From Solea solea (taxonomy: Eukaryota; Chordata; Actinopteri; Pleuronectiformes; Soleidae): a stretch of 64,000 nucleotides of DNA. Made by a program: the position numbers and the translations under genes. Numbering within the stretch: the first letter of the stretch is position 1; the number at the start of each line of letters is the position of its first letter. The notes under the pieces were generated by a model. The model did no database searches. It was not told the origin of the DNA and saw only the letters and a list, made by a program, of their open reading frames with translations. This document shows, in pieces, positions 37,301-48,153 of the stretch. The stretch covers positions 29,483,649 through 29,547,648 of the forward strand of contig NC_081142.1 in assembly GCF_958295425.1 (NCBI RefSeq), written 5' to 3'.

Positions 37301-38815
37301 CAGCTGAGATAAGGCTGTTTTCGGATTTTTTTCATTTTTCTACTTTCCCATAATATAAACCTAACAAATGAACTTAACATCTTATAAGATATACTTCTTT
37401 ACCCTCAGTGTTTGCTTTTGCAATGATTTCACTGTTTGGATGTGTTTTTCTATTGAAGTCTGTTTGTGTGCGCATTCAGCTGAGATAAGGCTGTTTCCGG
37501 ATTTTTTTAATTTTTCTTCTGTCCCATAACATAAACCTCACAAATGAAGTTAACATCTTAAAATATTTAGTTCTGTACCCTCAGTGTTTGATTTTGCAAT
37601 GGTTTCACTGTTGGGATGTGTTTTTCTACAAGTGTCTGTTTGTGTGCGCATTCAGCTGAGATAAGGCTGTTTACGGATTTTTTAAATTTTTCTGCTGTCC
37701 CATAACATAAACCTCACAAATGAAGTTAACATCTTAAAAGATTTAGTTCTGTACACTCACTGTTTGATTTTGCAATGATTTCACTGTTTGGATGTGTTTT
37801 TCTATTGGTGTCTGTTTGTGTGCGCATTCAGCTGAGATAAGGCTGTTTACGGATTTTTTTCATTTTTCTGCTGTCCCATAACATAAACCTCACAAATGAA
37901 GTTAACATCTTAAAATATTTAGTTCTGTACACTCACTGTTTGATTTTGCAATGATTTCACTGTTTGGATGTGTTTTTCTATTGGTGTCTGTTTTGTGTGC
38001 GCATTCAGCTGAGATAAGGCTGTTTACGGATTTTTTTAATTTTTCTGCTGTCCCATAACATAAACCTCACAAATGAAGTTAACATCTTAAAAGATTTAGT
38101 TCTGTACACTCACTGTTTGATTTTGCAATGATTTCACTGTTTGGATGTGTTTTTCTATTGGTGTCTGTTTGTGTGCGCATTCAGCTGAGATAAGGCTGTT
38201 TCCGGATTTTTTTCATTTTTCTGCTGTCCCATAACATAAACCTCACAAATGAACTTAACATCTTATAAGATATACTTCTTTACCCTCAGTGTTTGATTTT
38301 GCAATGATTTCACTGTTTGGATGTGTTTTTCTATTGAAGTCTGTTTGTGTGCGCATTCAGCTGAGATAAGGCTGTTTCCGGATTTTTTTAATTTTTCTAC
38401 TTTCCCATAACATAAACCTCACAAATGAAGTTAACATCTTAAAATATTTAGTTCTGTACACTCACTGTTTGATTTTGCAATGATTTCACTGTTTGGATGT
38501 GTTTTTCTATTGGTGTCTGTTTTGTGTGCGCATTCAGCTGAGATAAGGCTGTTTACGGATTTTTTTAATTTTTCTGCTGTCCCATAACATAAACCTCACA
38601 AATGAAGTTAACATCTTAAAAGATTTAGTTCTGTACACTCACTGTTTGATTTTGCAATGATTTCACTGTTTGGATGTGTTTTTCTATTGGTGTCTGTTTG
38701 TGTGCGCATTCAGCTGAGATAAGGCTGTTTCCGGATTTTTTTCATTTTTCTGCTGTCCCATAACATAAACCTCACAAATAAAGTTAACATCTTATAAGAT
38801 ATACTAATGTACCCT
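28390..38815 (+). repeat. A' satellite array, 176-bp monomers
   Basis: About 59 head-to-tail monomers are present. Monomer starts near TCAG at 28,431, 28,603, 28,777, 28,953 and 29,129 give 172-176 bp spacing. A' differs from A by CTGTTTGTGTGCGC, GCTGAGATAAGGCTGTTT, CAAATGAAGTTAAC and AAAAGATTTAGTTCTGTAC. Marker variants recur at 31,915, 32,794 and 33,673, exactly 879 bp apart, which is a five-monomer higher-order repeat. A block around 29,274-30,500 recurs about 4.4 kb later and again from about 35,800 and 37,400. Nucleosome-length AT-rich monomers with higher-order repeats fit a centromeric or pericentromeric satellite. No genes are present. Confidence 0.95.
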
Positions 38816-38908
38816 CGTCGTTCCGCTCGTCTTGGGACCCCAAACGACATATGAAAGATTCACACTCCTGCGACCTGTAGTTCCTCTTTCACTCTGGCCA
38901 AAAGGGTC

Positions 38909-39512
38909 TAACCCTGGATTTCCACTGGACGCGGAACGGCCGCGGAACTGCCGCGGAACGGTAGCCGTTGCTAATCGCTTCCATTCTAATCAATGTGAGC
39001 ATTCCCACCGGCCGCACTGCGGCCCGGATCAGCAGCGGCCCAGAAGCGGCTCGCCGCGCCGCAGCGCTATCGATAGGAATCAGTTCTATTTTTTCCGTTG
39101 CCGCTGCTGAACCTCGTAAATTTCAACGAAGCAGATCGCACAAGACAGGAAGTCCGACACAGTATCAAAGTAAAACACTTTCCGCCCCCCTTTCAAAATA
39201 AAACACAATACGCAGGTCACAACTTCACCTCAACGTCACGGTGCTCCCAGGTCAACAGTCATTTGATCCGAGGGTCTCGGAGACAATGGACGACGAGAGA
39301 CTGATTATGGAAGTGGAGAAATGAAAGAAGCTGTGTTGTTGTTGTTGTTTCCTTTATACACACAGTCTATCGCGGGATCTCGCGTCCGTTCGAGATTATC
39401 GCGCGATCTTCCGTGAATACCGCTGGCTCCCAAGGCTCCTGCCGTAACGCGCCCGGTGGGGATTGACGTTTGGGAGAGGACGAAGCAGAACCGCGCCGCG
39501 GCCGCGGCCGCT
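38909..39512 (+). mobile_element. PIF/Harbinger-like non-autonomous remnant
   Basis: This is a GC-rich insert in AT-rich satellite. The left part (CCTGGATTTCCACTGGACGC, then repeated CCGCGGAAC and GGCCGCGGAA) matches my recollection of fish PIF/Harbinger ends that begin with a tttccac...gccgcgg pattern. It follows TAA, which fits a TWA target. At 39,286-39,324 a 12-codon frame MDDERLIMEVEK ends in TGA; this is the typical start of the MADF/Myb-like protein such elements encode. The right end is cut at GCGGCCGCT and joins a B unit directly. Confidence 0.6.
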
Positions 39513-40440
39513 CTGGTGTGTTTTTTGTAATAATTCCTAAAGGCATTGAGCCAGGAGTCTGATTTTTCCGTATGTGTATCAGGGATTTAGGCTTATCCCG
39601 GGTGCAGAGTTTCAGACCTGTGCAACCTTGGGAAAGGTCAATGGTCAGCCGTTCGGGTGTGTTTTTTGTAATAATTCCTAAAGGCATTGAGCCAGGAGTC
39701 TGATTTTTCCGTATGTGTATCAGGGATTTAGGCTTATCCCGGTAGCCGAGTTTCAGACCTGTGCAACCTTCGGAAAGGTCAATGGTCAGCCGTTCGGGTG
39801 TGTTTTTTGTAATAATTCCTAAAGGCATTGAGCCAGGAGTCTGATTTTTCCGTATGTGTATCAGGGATTTAGGCTTATCCTGGGTGCAGAGTTTCAGGCC
39901 TGTGCAACCTTCGGAAAGGTCAATGGTCAGCCGTTCGGGTGTGTTTTTTGTAATAATTCCTAAAGGCATTGAGTCAGGAGTCTGATCTTTCCGTATGTGT
40001 ATCAGGGATTTAGGCTTATCCCCGGTGGCAGAGTTTCAGACCTGTGCAACCTTCGGAAAGGTCAATGGTCAGCCGTTCGGGTGTGTTTTTTGTAATAATT
40101 CCTAAAGGCATTCACCCAGTGGTCTGATTTTTCCGTATCTGTATCAGGGACTAAGGCTTATCCAGGGTGCCAAGTTTCAGACCCGTGCAACCTTTGGAAA
40201 GGTCAAAGGTCAGCCGTTCGGGTGTGTTTTTTGTAATAATTCCTAAAGGCCTTAAGCCAGGAGTCTGATTTTTCCGTATGTGTATCAGGGACTAAACCTT
40301 ATCCCGGTTGCCGAGTTTCAGACCTGTGCAACCCTCGGAAAGGTCAATGGTCAGCCGTTCGGGTGTTTTTTTTGTAATAATTCCTAAAGGCATTGAGCCA
40401 GGAGTCTGATTTTTCCGTATGTGCATCAGGGACTAAGGCT
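39513..40440 (+). repeat. B satellite array, 141-bp units
   Basis: Unit starts at TTTTTTG positions 39,521, 39,662, 39,803 and 39,944 show an exact 141-bp period. On the minus strand this is 47 codons, so one frame stays open across units (MPLGIITKNTPERLTIDLSE repeated). I regard the frame as non-genic. Most units carry the imperfect DR1 AGGTCAATGGTCA. Confidence 0.9.
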
Positions 40441-43258
40441 AAGAGAGGAACCTCTTTTGAGCTTTTCTTAATCGTGCATTAATATTTGTAGTATCTCCTA
40501 ATAAGCAGGTTTGAGGATCTAATGGGAGATGTAGTCCTAGGAGTTTTGTCATGATGCCAGAGAAATCATGCCAGAATGTGTTAAGTTTTGTGCATAACCA
40601 AGTGCAGTGTAGGAATGAACCCTCTTCTATACTACATCTAAAGCACAGGTTGGATATCTCAGGTTTATATTTATGTAATTTCTGTGGCGTAAGATAGGTT
40701 TGATGAAGAAAGTTATAATAAGTCAGCCTGTATCTAGAATTAAGAGTGGCAGTTAGACTTTTTTGACACAATTCAGCACAGAGCTCTGTACCCATTGTCA
40801 CACCCAAGTCAGACTCCCATTTCTCCCTTGATTTATGTAAACCTGGTTTTGGAGCATCATCCATCAAGAGGGAGTAGACTTTTGCAATAAGACGGGGTGC
40901 GTTACCCTCCTGAAGCAGTTTTTCCAGATCGCTGAGCATGGGTAAAGTCATTTCAGATCCCAAAACAGATTTAAGAAATGATCTTAACTGTAAATAACAA
41001 AAAAAGTTTCTACTGGACAGATCATATTTCCTCCTTAGGTCCTCAAAAGACATCAGGCATCCATCCTTATAACAGTCCTCCAAATGATGAATCCCTTTCT
41101 GGTGCCACGTTTCCAGGATCTTATTATCCACTGACATAGGTATGAGTTCGTTCTGTTTCAATGGTGTCCTGGGTGAAATATATTTTTTAGTCCAGTATTT
41201 TTCCGGACTTCATGCCATGTTTTGATGATATGGGTCAAAACAGGGATGTCAGTTCTTCTGGAGATGGTTGTAGGTGTCCATTTATAGCTGAAGTCTGCAG
41301 GAATCTTTTCTTTAACAGCATACATTCCAATTGAAACCCAAGGTGGGACATTTTCCCTTTCAAATAAAAAAGAAACAAGTCGCATCTGGGCAGCCAAATA
41401 ATGCTTTTCAAGGTTAGGCAGTCGAAGACCCCCCAGTTTATAATCCCATGTAAGTTTTTCCATTGAAACCCTTGGAGTCTTACCATTCCATATGAATTGT
41501 CTAATATGTTTATTCAGGTTTTTAAAAAAGCTGGATGGCACTGGGATTGGTAAGGACTGAAAGAGGTACTGCAGCCTTGGTAATATATTAATTTTAATGC
41601 AATTTATTCGGCCGATCAAAGTGATAGGTAAGCTCATCCATTTCTGTAAATCCTCTATTATTCGACTAACTAGTGGTGAGTAGTTTAGTTTGTACAAATT
41701 TTAAAGGTTGTTATCCACCATAATTCCAAGGTATCTTATCCCGCTTGGAGACCATTTAAATGGACCTCTTTGCTGATGTTCAGTGTAGTCAAAATTTGAA
41801 AGTGGAAGAATTTCACATTTATCGTAATTTACCTTATATCCAGAGACAAATCCAAATGCATGCAAAAGGGTTTTCAATTTAGCAAGGGAATCAGATGGTT
41901 TTGTTAAATACAGAATTATATCATCTGCCATCAGATTGATTTTATGTATCGTCTGGTCCACTTTCACACCTTTTATCTCTGAATCGTGTCTGATTGTCTC
42001 GGCCAGAGGTTCAATAGCTATAACGAAAAGCCCAGGGGATAAGGGACACCCTTGTCTGCTCGATCTACTGAGGGGGAAGACAGTGGACATTTGTCCATTA
42101 GTAATTATTCTGGCCTGTGGATTCTTATACAGCATTCTGACCCAATTAATAAAATAGGAGCCAAATCCAAATTTAGATAGAACCTTGAATAGATAGGGCC
42201 ACTCAAGCCTATCAAAGGCCTTTTCCGCGTCCAGCGTAACGGCTATACTAGGTTCAGTACTGGAGGTTGCCATATGAATAACGTTAAGTAACCTACACAT
42301 GTTATTGGCAGAGGATATCTTCTGGATAAAGCCAACCTGGTCTCGGTTTATCAATTTTGGTAAGAATTCACTCAACCTGTTTGCTATAGCTTTAGAAAAC
42401 AATTTATAATCCGCATTCAAGAGTGAAATTGGTCAGAAAGAGGAGCATTTTAAGGGGTCTTTGTTTTTTTTATGGATCACTGTAATTATAGCCATTGAAA
42501 ATGAATCAGGGAGGCTTTCTGTTTTAGATGCTAGATTAATTACATCCATAAGGAGAGGTATAAGCAAATCCTTAAACTCTTTATAAAATTCGGGGGGAAA
42601 CCCATCCTCCCCTGGTGATTTATTAGATTGCAGCGTTGCTAGAGCGTTTTCGATCTCTTTGGAGGTAAATGGTGAATCTAAATACCTCTGGTCGTCTTGA
42701 CTCAGTTTAGGCAAATCAATATTATTTAAGAATGTATCTATTGTGGACAGATCTTCTGGTGATTCCGACTTGTATAAATTAACATAAACTTTTTAAAAGT
42801 TTCATTTATTTCTTTTGGGTTCTGTGTAATACAGCCATGTTCGTCTTCAATTTGGTTAATTGTTTTTGAACTCTCCTCTTTCTTTAATTGCCAGGATAGG
42901 ACTTTATGAGCCTTCTCCCCCAGTTCGTAGTACCTTTGTTTCGTTCTCAAAATGTCTTTCTCAGCCCTATAAGTGCATAGTGTATTATACTTGAGTTTTC
43001 TTTTTACCAATAAACTGTATATCTTCTTATCCCTATGTTGCTGAAAGTCTTTTTCCAGCCCAAGAATTTCTTTTTCAAATTTTTCCACTTCTGCTACATA
43101 TGATTTTTTAAGTCCTTTTGTATATGAGATTATTTGTCCTCTTAAATAAGCTTTTAATGTATCCCATAGTATGAAACTATTAGGGGAAGAAGGACAGTTT
43201 GTTTCACAGAATAGTTTGATTTGATCCCTGACAAATTTACAGAAGTCAGGGACCTGTC
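40441..43258 (-). pseudogene. L1/Tx1-type ORF2 fragment (linker, RT, C-terminus)
   Basis: Read on the minus strand, from 43,258 down: EN-RT linker (FCKFVRDQIKLFCE, YTKGLKKSYVAEVEKFEKEI), then reverse transcriptase (SPGEDGFPPEFYKEF; motif A LDAEKAFDRLEW; RQGCPLSPGLF; motif C LMADDIILYL, where M replaces the usual F/Y), thumb region (GRINCIKINILPRLQYLFQS, IRQFIWNGKTPRVS) and a C-terminal CFRC-HC-C zinc-knuckle-like segment ending at AQKRFL. Lesions are frameshifts near 42,788 and 41,160 and in-frame stops TGA at 42,433-42,435 (a likely CGA-to-TGA CpG change) and TAA at 41,701-41,703. No endonuclease, ORF1, 3' UTR or poly(A) is present, so it cannot move by itself. It would have copied RNA into DNA at a nicked target in an intact element. 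Confidence 0.92.
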
Positions 43259-43902
43259 TATCAGGGATTTAGGCTTATCCCGGGTGCAGAGTTTCAGGCC
43301 TGTGCAACCTTCGGAAAGGTCAATGGTCAGCCGTTCCGGTGTGTTTTTTGTAATAATTCCTAAAGGCATTGAGTCAGGAGTCTGATCTTTCCGTATGTGT
43401 ATCAGGGATTTAGGCTTATCCCCGGTGCAGAGTTTCAGAATTGTGCAACCTTCGGAAAGGTCAATGGTCAGCCGTTCAGGTGTGTTTTTTGTAATAATTC
43501 CTAAAGGCATTGAGCCAGGAGTCTGATTTTTCCGTATGTGTATCAGGGATTTAGGCTTATCCCGGATGCAGAGTTTCAGACCTGTGTAACCTTCGGAAAG
43601 GTCAATGGTCAGCCGTTCGGGTGTGTTTTTTGTAATAATTCCTAAAGGCATTGAGTCAGGAGTCTGTTTTCTCCGTATGTGTATCAGGGACTAAAGCTTA
43701 TCCCGGTTGCCGAGTTTCAGACCTGTGCAACCTTCGGAAAGGTCAATGGTCAGCCATTCGGGTGTGTTTTTTGTAATAATTCCTAAAGGCATTGAGCCAG
43801 GAGTCTGATTTTTCCGTATGTGTATCAGGGACTAAGGCTAATCTAGGGTGCCGAGTTTCAGACCTGTGTAACCTTCGGAAAGGTCAAAGGTCAGCCGTTT
43901 AG
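43259..43902 (+). repeat. B satellite array between L1 and L2 insertions
   Basis: B units resume at TCAGGGATTTAGGCTTATCC directly after the L1 fragment and run to the L2 tail. They mix the GGGATTTAGG subtype (left) with the GGGACTAAGGCTAATC subtype (right). Confidence 0.9.
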
Positions 43903-44723
43903 ATTCAAGATTCAAGATTCAAGATTCAAGATTTCTTCATTGTCATACTAACACACATTAGACATGAGGTCAGAACGAAAATCAGTCTCTCCAGAACCCG
44001 GTCGGCCCAGCAATAAGAAGAATAAGAAAATAAGAAATAAGAACCAACAGTTTAACTTAACAAAATATAAATTAAAAGAGATCAAAACTTTAGACCTCTG
44101 GAGGTAAGGTGCTGTGCAAAAAAGAATTTGGTGCAAGGGTGTGTACGGTACTGGGGGCATGTGCAAAGTACAGTACGTGGGGGGTGGGGGCAGCAGGGCT
44201 ATGGGGTTACAGAGAGTTAAGGAGTCTGACAGCTCCAGGGAAGAAGCTGTTCCTCAGTCTCGTAGTGCTGCTCTTGATGCTCCGTAGCCTCCTGCCTGAG
44301 GGGAGGGGGGTGAACAGTGTGTGTGCCGGGTGAGTGGGATCTCTCATGATGCAGGTAGCCCGTTTCCTGCATCTGGAGGTGAAGATGTCCGTGATGGTGG
44401 GGAGGCTGCTGCCCACGGTTCTCTGTGCAGCTTTCACCACTCTGCTGCAGAGCAGCTGCCGTGCCACACAGTGATGCAGGAGCACAGGACACTCTCCACT
44501 ACACATCTGTAGAAGGTGATAAGGGCTGACCTTCCTAGTCCAGCGCGTCTCAGCCTCCTGAGGAAGTAGAGGCGCTGGTGTGCCTTCCGGACCAGGCTGG
44601 AAGTGTTGCTGCTCCAGGTGAGGTCGTCCTTGAGATGCACGCCCAGGTACCTGAAGCTGGAGACCACTTCCACCGCTGTTCCTCTGATGTGCAGGGGAGA
44701 ATGGGGGGGATGTCTGCTCTGAT
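43903..44723 (-). mobile_element. 5'-truncated L2/Rex-like LINE with heptamer tail
   Basis: On the minus strand, 44,710 to 44,207 encodes the C-terminus of an L2/CR1-group ORF: SSFRYLGVHLKDDLTWSSNT, QRLYFLRRLRRAGL, FYRCVVESVLCSCITVWHGS; then, after a one-base frameshift near 44,430, KAAQRTVGSSLPTITDIF, DPTHPAHTLFTPLPSGRRLR and NSFFPGAVRLLNSL before a stop. A 3' UTR of about 300 bp ends in TTGAATC heptamers (plus-strand GATTCAA repeats at 43,902-43,930). GTTTAG at 43,897-43,902 and 44,724-44,729 is a 6-bp target duplication, placing the insertion inside one B unit. Confidence 0.88.
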
Positions 44724-45061
44724 GTTTAGGTGTGTTTTTTGTAATAATTCCTAAAGGCATTAAGCCAGGAGTCTGATTTTTCCGTATGTGTATCAGGGAC
44801 TAAGGCTGATCGAGGGTATTTTAATCTTTTTTCTACTGTCCTATAATATGAAGTTTACATCTTATAAGGTATATTGATGTACCCTCAGTGTTTGAATTTA
44901 TAATGATTTCACTGTTTGGATGTGTTTTTCTATTTGTGTCTGTTTTTGTGAGCATTCAGCAGGGATACGGCTGTTTTCGTTTTTTTTTCATTTTTTTATT
45001 GTCCCATAACATAAACCTCACAAACAAAGTTAACATCTTATAAGATATACTAATGTACCCT

Positions 45062-45670
45062 CGTCGTTCCGCTCGTCTTGGGACCCCAAACGACATATGA
45101 AATATTCACACTCCTGCGACCTGTAGAAATGTAGTTCCTCCAAAACTTCCACTCTGGCCAAAGAGTCTAAGACTGTATAGAGTCTGACATGACCTGATTT
45201 TCAGTTTTTGGACACAGGACTTTGGGCTTTTTTCCCCCTGGCCAAAAAAAACTGCCAAAAACACAGTCTGTAAAATTCAAACGTAAGAAAGGTGGGAAAC
45301 TGTCTTTTCTTCAATAATTCCTAAAGGCATTGAGCCAGGAGTCTGATTTTTCCGTGTGTGTATCAGGGACTAAGGCTGATCCAGGGTGCCGAGTTTCAGA
45401 CCTGTGCAACCTTCGGAAAGGTCAATGGTCAGCCGTTCGGGTGTGTTTTTTGTAATAATTCCTAAAGGCATTGAGCCAGGAGTCTGATTTTTCCGTATGT
45501 GTATCAGGGACTAAGGCTAATCTAGGGTGCCGAGTTTCAGACCTGTGTAACCTTCGGAAAGGTCAAAGGTCAGCCGTTTAGGTGTGTTTTTTGTAATAAT
45601 TCCTAAAGGCATTAAGCCAGGAGTCTGATTTTTCCGTATGTGTATCAGGGACTAAGGCTGATCGAGGGTA
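45062..45670 (+). repeat. C-B composite 14 (609 bp, short type)
   Basis: It matches the short composites at 14,735 and 17,205. It ends at CGAGGGTA (45,663-45,670). Confidence 0.9.
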
Positions 45671-46267
45671 TTTTAATCTTTTTTCTACTGTCCTATAATA
45701 TGAAGTTAACATCTTATAAGGTATATTGATGTACCCTCAGTGTTTGAATTTATAATGATTTCACTGTTTGGATGTGTTTTTCTATTTGTCTCTGTTTTTG
45801 TGTGCATTCAGCAGGGATAAGGCTGTTTTCTGATGTTTTTTCATTTTTTTATTGTCCCATAACATAAACCTCACAAATAAAGTTAACATCTCATAAGATA
45901 TAGTTATATACCTTCAGTGTTTGATTTTGCAATGATCTCACTGTTTGAATGTGTTTTTCTATTTTTGTCTGTTTTTGTGCGCATTCAGCTGGAATACGAC
46001 TGTTTTCTGATTTTTTTTCATTTTTCTACTGTCCCATAACATAAACCTCACAAATAAAGTTAACATCTAATAAGATATTCTTCGGTACCCTCAGTGTTTG
46101 ATTTTGCAATGATTTCACTGTTTGGATGTGTTTTTCTATTTGTGTCTGTTTTTGTGAGCATTCAGCTGGAATACGACTGTTTTCTGATTTTTTTTCATTT
46201 TCTACTGTCCCATAACATAAACCTCACAAATAAAGTTAACATCTTATAAGATATACTAATGTACCCT

Positions 46268-47301
46268 CGTCGTTCCGCTCGTCTTGGGACCCCAAACGAC
46301 ATATGAAATATTCACACTCCTGCGACCTGTAGAAATGTAGTTCCTCCAAAACTTCCACTCTGGCCAAAGAGTCTAAGACTGTATAGAGTCTGACATGACC
46401 TGATTTTCAGTTTTTGGACACAGGACTTTGGGCTTTTTTCCCCCTGGCCAAAAAAAACTGCCAAAAACACAGTCTGTAAAATTCAAACGTAAGAAAGGTG
46501 GGAAACTGTCTTTTCTTCAATAATTCCTAAAGGCAATGAGCCCGGATGCTGATTTCTCCGTATGTGTATCAGGGACTCCTGGCTGATCAAGGGTGCCGAG
46601 TTTCAGACCCGTGCAACCTTTGGAAAGGTCAAAGGTCAGCCGCTGTGGTGTGTTTTTTGTAATAATTCCTAAAGGCATTGAGTCAGGAGTCTGATTTTTC
46701 CGTATGTGTATCAGGGACTAAAGCTTATCCCGGTTGCCGAGTTTCAGACTTGTGCAACTTTCGGAAAAGGTCAATGGTCAGCCGTTCGGGTGTGTTTTTT
46801 GTAATAATTCCTAAAGGCATTAAGCCAGGAGTCTGATTTTTCCGTATGTGTATCAGGGACTAAGGCTTATCCAGGGTGCCGAGTTTCAGACCCGTGCAAC
46901 CTTTGGAAAGGTCAAAGGTCAGCCGTTCGGGTGTGTTTTTTGTAATAATTCCTAAAGGCATTGAGCCAGGAGTCTGATTTTTCCGTGTGTGTATCAGGGA
47001 CTAAGGCTGATCCAGGGTGCCGAGTTTCAGACCTGTGCAACCTTCGGAAAGGTCAATGGTCAGCCGTTCGGGTGTGTTTTTTGTAATAATTCCTAAAGGC
47101 ATTGAGCCAGGAGTCTGATTTTTCCGTATGTGTATCAGGGACTAAGGCTAATCTAGGGTGCCGAGTTTCAGACCTGTGTAACCTTCGGAAAGGTCAAAGG
47201 TCAGCCGTTTAGGTGTGTTTTTTGTAATAATTCCTAAAGGCATTAAGCCAGGAGTCTGATTTTTCCGTATGTGTATCAGGGACTAAGGCTGATCGAGGGT
47301 A
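46268..47301 (+). repeat. C-B composite 15 (1,034 bp, long type)
   Basis: It has the same length as the composite at 13,458. The B units follow a fixed order of subtypes, repeated in composites 17 and 19. Confidence 0.9.
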
Positions 47302-47544
47302 TTTTAATCTTTTTTCTACTGTCCTATAATATGAAGTTAACATCTTATAAGGTATATTGATGTACCCTCAGTGTTTGAATTTATAATGATTTCACTGTTT
47401 GGATGTGTTTTTCTATTTGTGTCTGTTTTTGTGCGCATTCAGCAGGGATACGGCTGTTTTCGTTTTTTTTTCATTTTTTTATTGTCCCATAACATAAACC
47501 TCACAAACAAAGTTAACATCTTATAAGATATACTCATGTACCCT

Positions 47545-48153
47545 CGTCGTTCCGCTCGTCTTGGGACCCCAAACGACATATGAAATATTCACACTCCTGC
47601 GACCTGTAGAAATGTAGTTCCTCCAAAACTTCCACTCTGGCCAAAGAGTCTAAGACTGTATAGAGTCTGACATGACCTGATTTTCAGTTTTTGGACACAG
47701 GACTTTGGGCTTTTTTCCCCCTGGCCAAAAAAAACTGCCAAAAACACAGTCTGTAAAATTCAAACGTAAGAAAGGTGGGAAACTGTCTTTTCTTCAATAA
47801 TTCCTAAAGGCATTGAGCCAGGAGTCTGATTTTTCCGTGTGTGTATCAGGGACTAAGGCTGATCCAGGGTGCCGAGTTTCAGACCTGTGCAACCTTCGGA
47901 AAGGTCAATGGTCAGCCGTTCGGGTGTGTTTTTTGTAATAATTCCTAAAGGCATTGAGCCAGGAGTCTGATTTTTCCGTATGTGTATCAGGGACTAAGGC
48001 TAATCTAGGGTGCCGAGTTTCAGACCTGTGTAACCTTCGGAAAGGTCAAAGGTCAGCCGTTTAGGTGTGTTTTTTGTAATAATTCCTAAAGGCATTAAGC
48101 CAGGAGTCTGATTTTTCCGTATGTGTATCAGGGACTAAGGCTGATCGAGGGTA
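47545..48153 (+). repeat. C-B composite 16 (609 bp, short type)
   Basis: The preceding A block has the variant TACTCATGTACCCT just before the C module. Confidence 0.9.

Larger units (their letters stand above)
38816..44818 (+). repeat. C-B composite 13, interrupted by three elements
   Basis: It starts with a diverged C head (GACCTGTAGTTCCTCTTTCAC, lacking bases present in all other copies) and ends at the usual CGAGGGTA (44,811-44,818). B units lie at 39,513-40,440, 43,259-43,902 and from 44,724. Inside are a PIF/Harbinger-like remnant, an L1 ORF2 fragment and an L2/Rex-like LINE. Many B units here are of the GGGATTTAGGCTTATCC subtype, which is rare elsewhere. Confidence 0.88.

Noticed and set aside
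28463..37380. 60-130-codon frames in the A' array as proteins
   Set aside because: The monomer is 176 bp, not a multiple of three, so frames break each unit. The recurring 60-codon frame only reflects the 879-bp repeat.
28390..38815. CRISPR-like periodic repeats
   Set aside because: Units are 176 bp with no short constant repeat separated by unique spacers, and the DNA is clearly animal.
38832..39201. GC-rich plus-strand frames of 77-92 codons
   Set aside because: They cross the boundary between the C module and the Harbinger-like end and show no domain. They are GC-driven open frames.
44109..44512. Plus-strand frames over the L2/Rex-like LINE
   Set aside because: They are antisense shadows of the minus-strand LINE coding region.
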